7,151 bases of DNA from TMED14 sp003444795 (lineage in GTDB: Bacteria; Bacteroidota; Bacteroidia; Flavobacteriales; Schleiferiaceae). The stretch is taken from assembly GCA_963978445.1 (NCBI GenBank), contig CAXBRT010000091.1:1-7151 (forward strand). Direction: 5' to 3'. The notes below the pieces were generated by a model. That model worked only from the letters and a program-made list of their open reading frames with translations, ran no database searches and had not been told where the DNA came from. The translations under genes and the position numbers were made by a program. The first letter of the stretch is position 1. The number at the start of each line of letters is the position of its first letter. This document shows positions 6,063 to 7,151 of the stretch, piece by piece.

Positions 6063-6740
6063 GAGATAGATTCCACTCATGCTCATGCCATGGCGCATTT
6101 GGCGGACTGCTCGGATGTGCATTGGACTGCCATTTCGGCAGATACTCAACATGCTGGCAAGGGGCAGGGGGCAAATAAATGGCAGGATGTGCCTGGGAAA
6201 GCGGTGTTGCTCACCGTGGTGAGTCCTGTCATTCAACTCAACGCAGAGGCGGTCTTTCCTCGGCACTGGGCAGCTGCTGTGGTGGCTCTTGAAACGCTTC
6301 AGCCCTTCACATCAGCCCCTATTCGATTAAAATGGCCCAACGACCTTTACCTCGAGGGTAAAAAATTGGGGGGGCTGTTAACGGAAGGGCAATGGTCGGG
6401 TGAGCGGTGCAAGCGCGTGGTCTTCAGTCTAGGCGTCAATGTTTTGGAGGCGCCAGAGGGTTTTGCCTGCTTAGACACGGTCGTGGACCTCGTGGCTTTG
6501 AGAAAACACTTGGCTGAGGCCGTCGTTGGGGCTTGGACCGAAGAAGATGGCCAATCACAAGATGCTTATCTCAGCCATTGGCTCCATGAAGGGTTAGAAG
6601 AGTGGCAAGATGAAGCGGGCAGTTTCCGAGCGAAAGCCATGGATGTGGACGCTTTTGGCCGGATAGGCCTGCAGCGAGAGGGGCAGGAAGACGTGCAATG
6701 GTATCTGCACGGTCAAGTGAAGTGGCTCGGAAAGGGCTAG
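6036..6740 (+). CDS. birA: Biotin--[acetyl-CoA-carboxylase] ligase, group I (no DNA-binding domain)
   Basis: Activates biotin with ATP and attaches it to the carrier lysine of acetyl-CoA carboxylase, needed for fatty acid synthesis. From ATG 6036 the product has 234 residues: EIDST (10-14), the nucleotide/biotin loop region QHAGKGQGANKW (38-49), KWPND (99-103), GKKLGGLLTEG (108-118, with the catalytic lysine expected at 110), SLGVNV (131-136), and a C-terminal SH3-like part (VDAFGRIGL near 204-212). There is no N-terminal helix-turn-helix, so it is not expected to repress biotin genes as E. coli BirA does. A TTG at 5991 would add 15 residues, but family proteins begin shortly before the EIDST motif, so the ATG is preferred. 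The loop is unusual: Lys42 replaces the common Arg, and Gly45-Ala46 stand where Arg/Met-Gly is usual. It diverges from rsfS and converges on pyrE with one base between stops. Confidence 0.93.
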   Translation: MYINYLHFKEIDSTHAHAMAHLADCSDVHWTAISADTQHAGKGQGANKWQDVPGKAVLLTVVSPVIQLNAEAVFPRHWAAAVVALETLQPFTSAPIRLKWPNDLYLEGKKLGGLLTEGQWSGERCKRVVFSLGVNVLEAPEGFACLDTVVDLVALRKHLAEAVVGAWTEEDGQSQDAYLSHWLHEGLEEWQDEAGSFRAKAMDVDAFGRIGLQREGQEDVQWYLHGQVKWLGKG

Positions 6741-6741
6741 C

Positions 6742-7151
6742 TCAGATTCCCCAGTTTTTAGGGTCTTGGCGCCATAGGACAAGCGTTTCTGCCTCGTCCT
6801 TGGTCAACGTGTTACGCTGTTCAGCCACCTGCAGAAGGTGGGCGTAGTCACTCAAAGTGAAGAGCTTGCATTCCTTTTCGGCAAAGGCATTTTGAGCGTC
6901 TTCAAACCCATAGGTGAAGATGGCCCCCATGCCGAGGACCGTGGCACCAGCCTCGCACAAGGCATCGACGGCTTGCAAGGAACTCATGCCAGTGGAAACC
7001 AAATCTTCGATGACCACTACGCGAGCCCCTTTTTCCAGGTGCCCTTCGATGAGGTTTTGACGGCCGTGGCCCTTTACAGCTGAACGCACATAGATCATCG
7101 GGAGATTGAGCTCTTGTGCAACCAAGGCGGCGAGCGCAATGGCTCCAGTCG
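6742..7151 (-). CDS. pyrE: Orotate phosphoribosyltransferase, C-terminal part (5' end beyond right edge)
   Basis: Adds the phosphoribosyl group from PRPP to orotate to form OMP in de novo pyrimidine synthesis; cytoplasmic and normally a dimer. The frame is open to the right edge, so about 136 C-terminal residues are visible out of a usual 210 or so. The visible part starts TGAIALAALVAQEL, then LPMIYVRSAVKGHGRQNLIEG, which holds the catalytic flexible-loop Lys/His region of the family. Next comes the PRPP-binding motif VVVIEDLVSTGMSSL (family form VEDLISTGGSS), with the acidic pair Glu-Asp intact. The C-terminus ends DPKNWGI. The TTG at 7123-7125 is an internal leucine codon, not a start. The TGA at 6742-6744 is one base from the birA stop on the other strand, so its transcript must end inside or beyond birA. 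Confidence 0.95.
   Translation of the reverse strand, partial: TGAIALAALVAQELNLPMIYVRSAVKGHGRQNLIEGHLEKGARVVVIEDLVSTGMSSLQAVDALCEAGATVLGMGAIFTYGFEDAQNAFAEKECKLFTLSDYAHLLQVAEQRNTLTKDEAETLVLWRQDPKNWGI

Noticed and set aside
6360..6374. A6-TT-G7 tract in birA, and a C7 run at 5891-5897 in rsfS, as possible slippage or phase-variation sites
   Set aside because: Both encode conserved or well-fitting residues in an intact frame (GKKLGG in birA). Runs of 6-7 are expected at this composition, and housekeeping genes are unlikely phase-variation targets.

Overview
The window looks like core chromosome of a Bacteroidota bacterium, most likely Flavobacteriales or a close relative. The main evidence is the gene content: a type IX secretion gene (porQ) directly in front of cmk, a short PSD-A type phosphatidylserine decarboxylase, a biotin ligase with no DNA-binding domain, and the run rsfS-ftsH-LUD-cdsA-psd. 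As I recall it, this order is common in that group. Base composition is near half GC, which is moderately high for Flavobacteriales. I see no tRNA, rRNA, insertion sequence, CRISPR array, phage gene or long repeat.

Layout: (1) 1-1418, + strand: the 3' part of porQ, then cmk four bases later. (2) 1437-5911, - strand, read right to left: rsfS, ftsH, a LUD-domain gene, cdsA and psd. They are tightly packed, with stop/start overlaps at LUD/cdsA and cdsA/psd, and probably form one operon. Only the ftsH/LUD junction has a spacer (146 bases). (3) 5912-6035: a short divergent spacer. A good Bacteroidota-type promoter for the rsfS operon starts inside the 5' end of birA. (4) 6036-6740, + strand: birA. 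(5) 6742-7151, - strand: the 3' part of pyrE, running off the right edge. Both convergent junctions are extremely tight (18 bases and 1 base), with no visible terminator.

Function: cdsA makes CDP-diacylglycerol and psd makes phosphatidylethanolamine, so two steps of phospholipid synthesis sit together with the membrane protease FtsH and the ribosome-silencing factor RsfS. The serine transferase between the two lipid steps (pssA) is not in the window. porQ is outer-membrane secretion machinery. cmk and pyrE serve pyrimidine nucleotide metabolism. birA loads biotin on acetyl-CoA carboxylase and so also feeds lipid synthesis.

I found no new multi-gene system. The observation most worth checking is downstream of ftsH: after its TAG stop the same frame runs on for 33 acidic, tail-like codons to a TAA. 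This suggests a recent nonsense change, a readthrough extension, a small coupled ORF or a base-call error. Lesser points are the unusually short CdsA, an altered glycine-rich loop in the biotin ligase, and the LUD gene of unknown role in a membrane operon.
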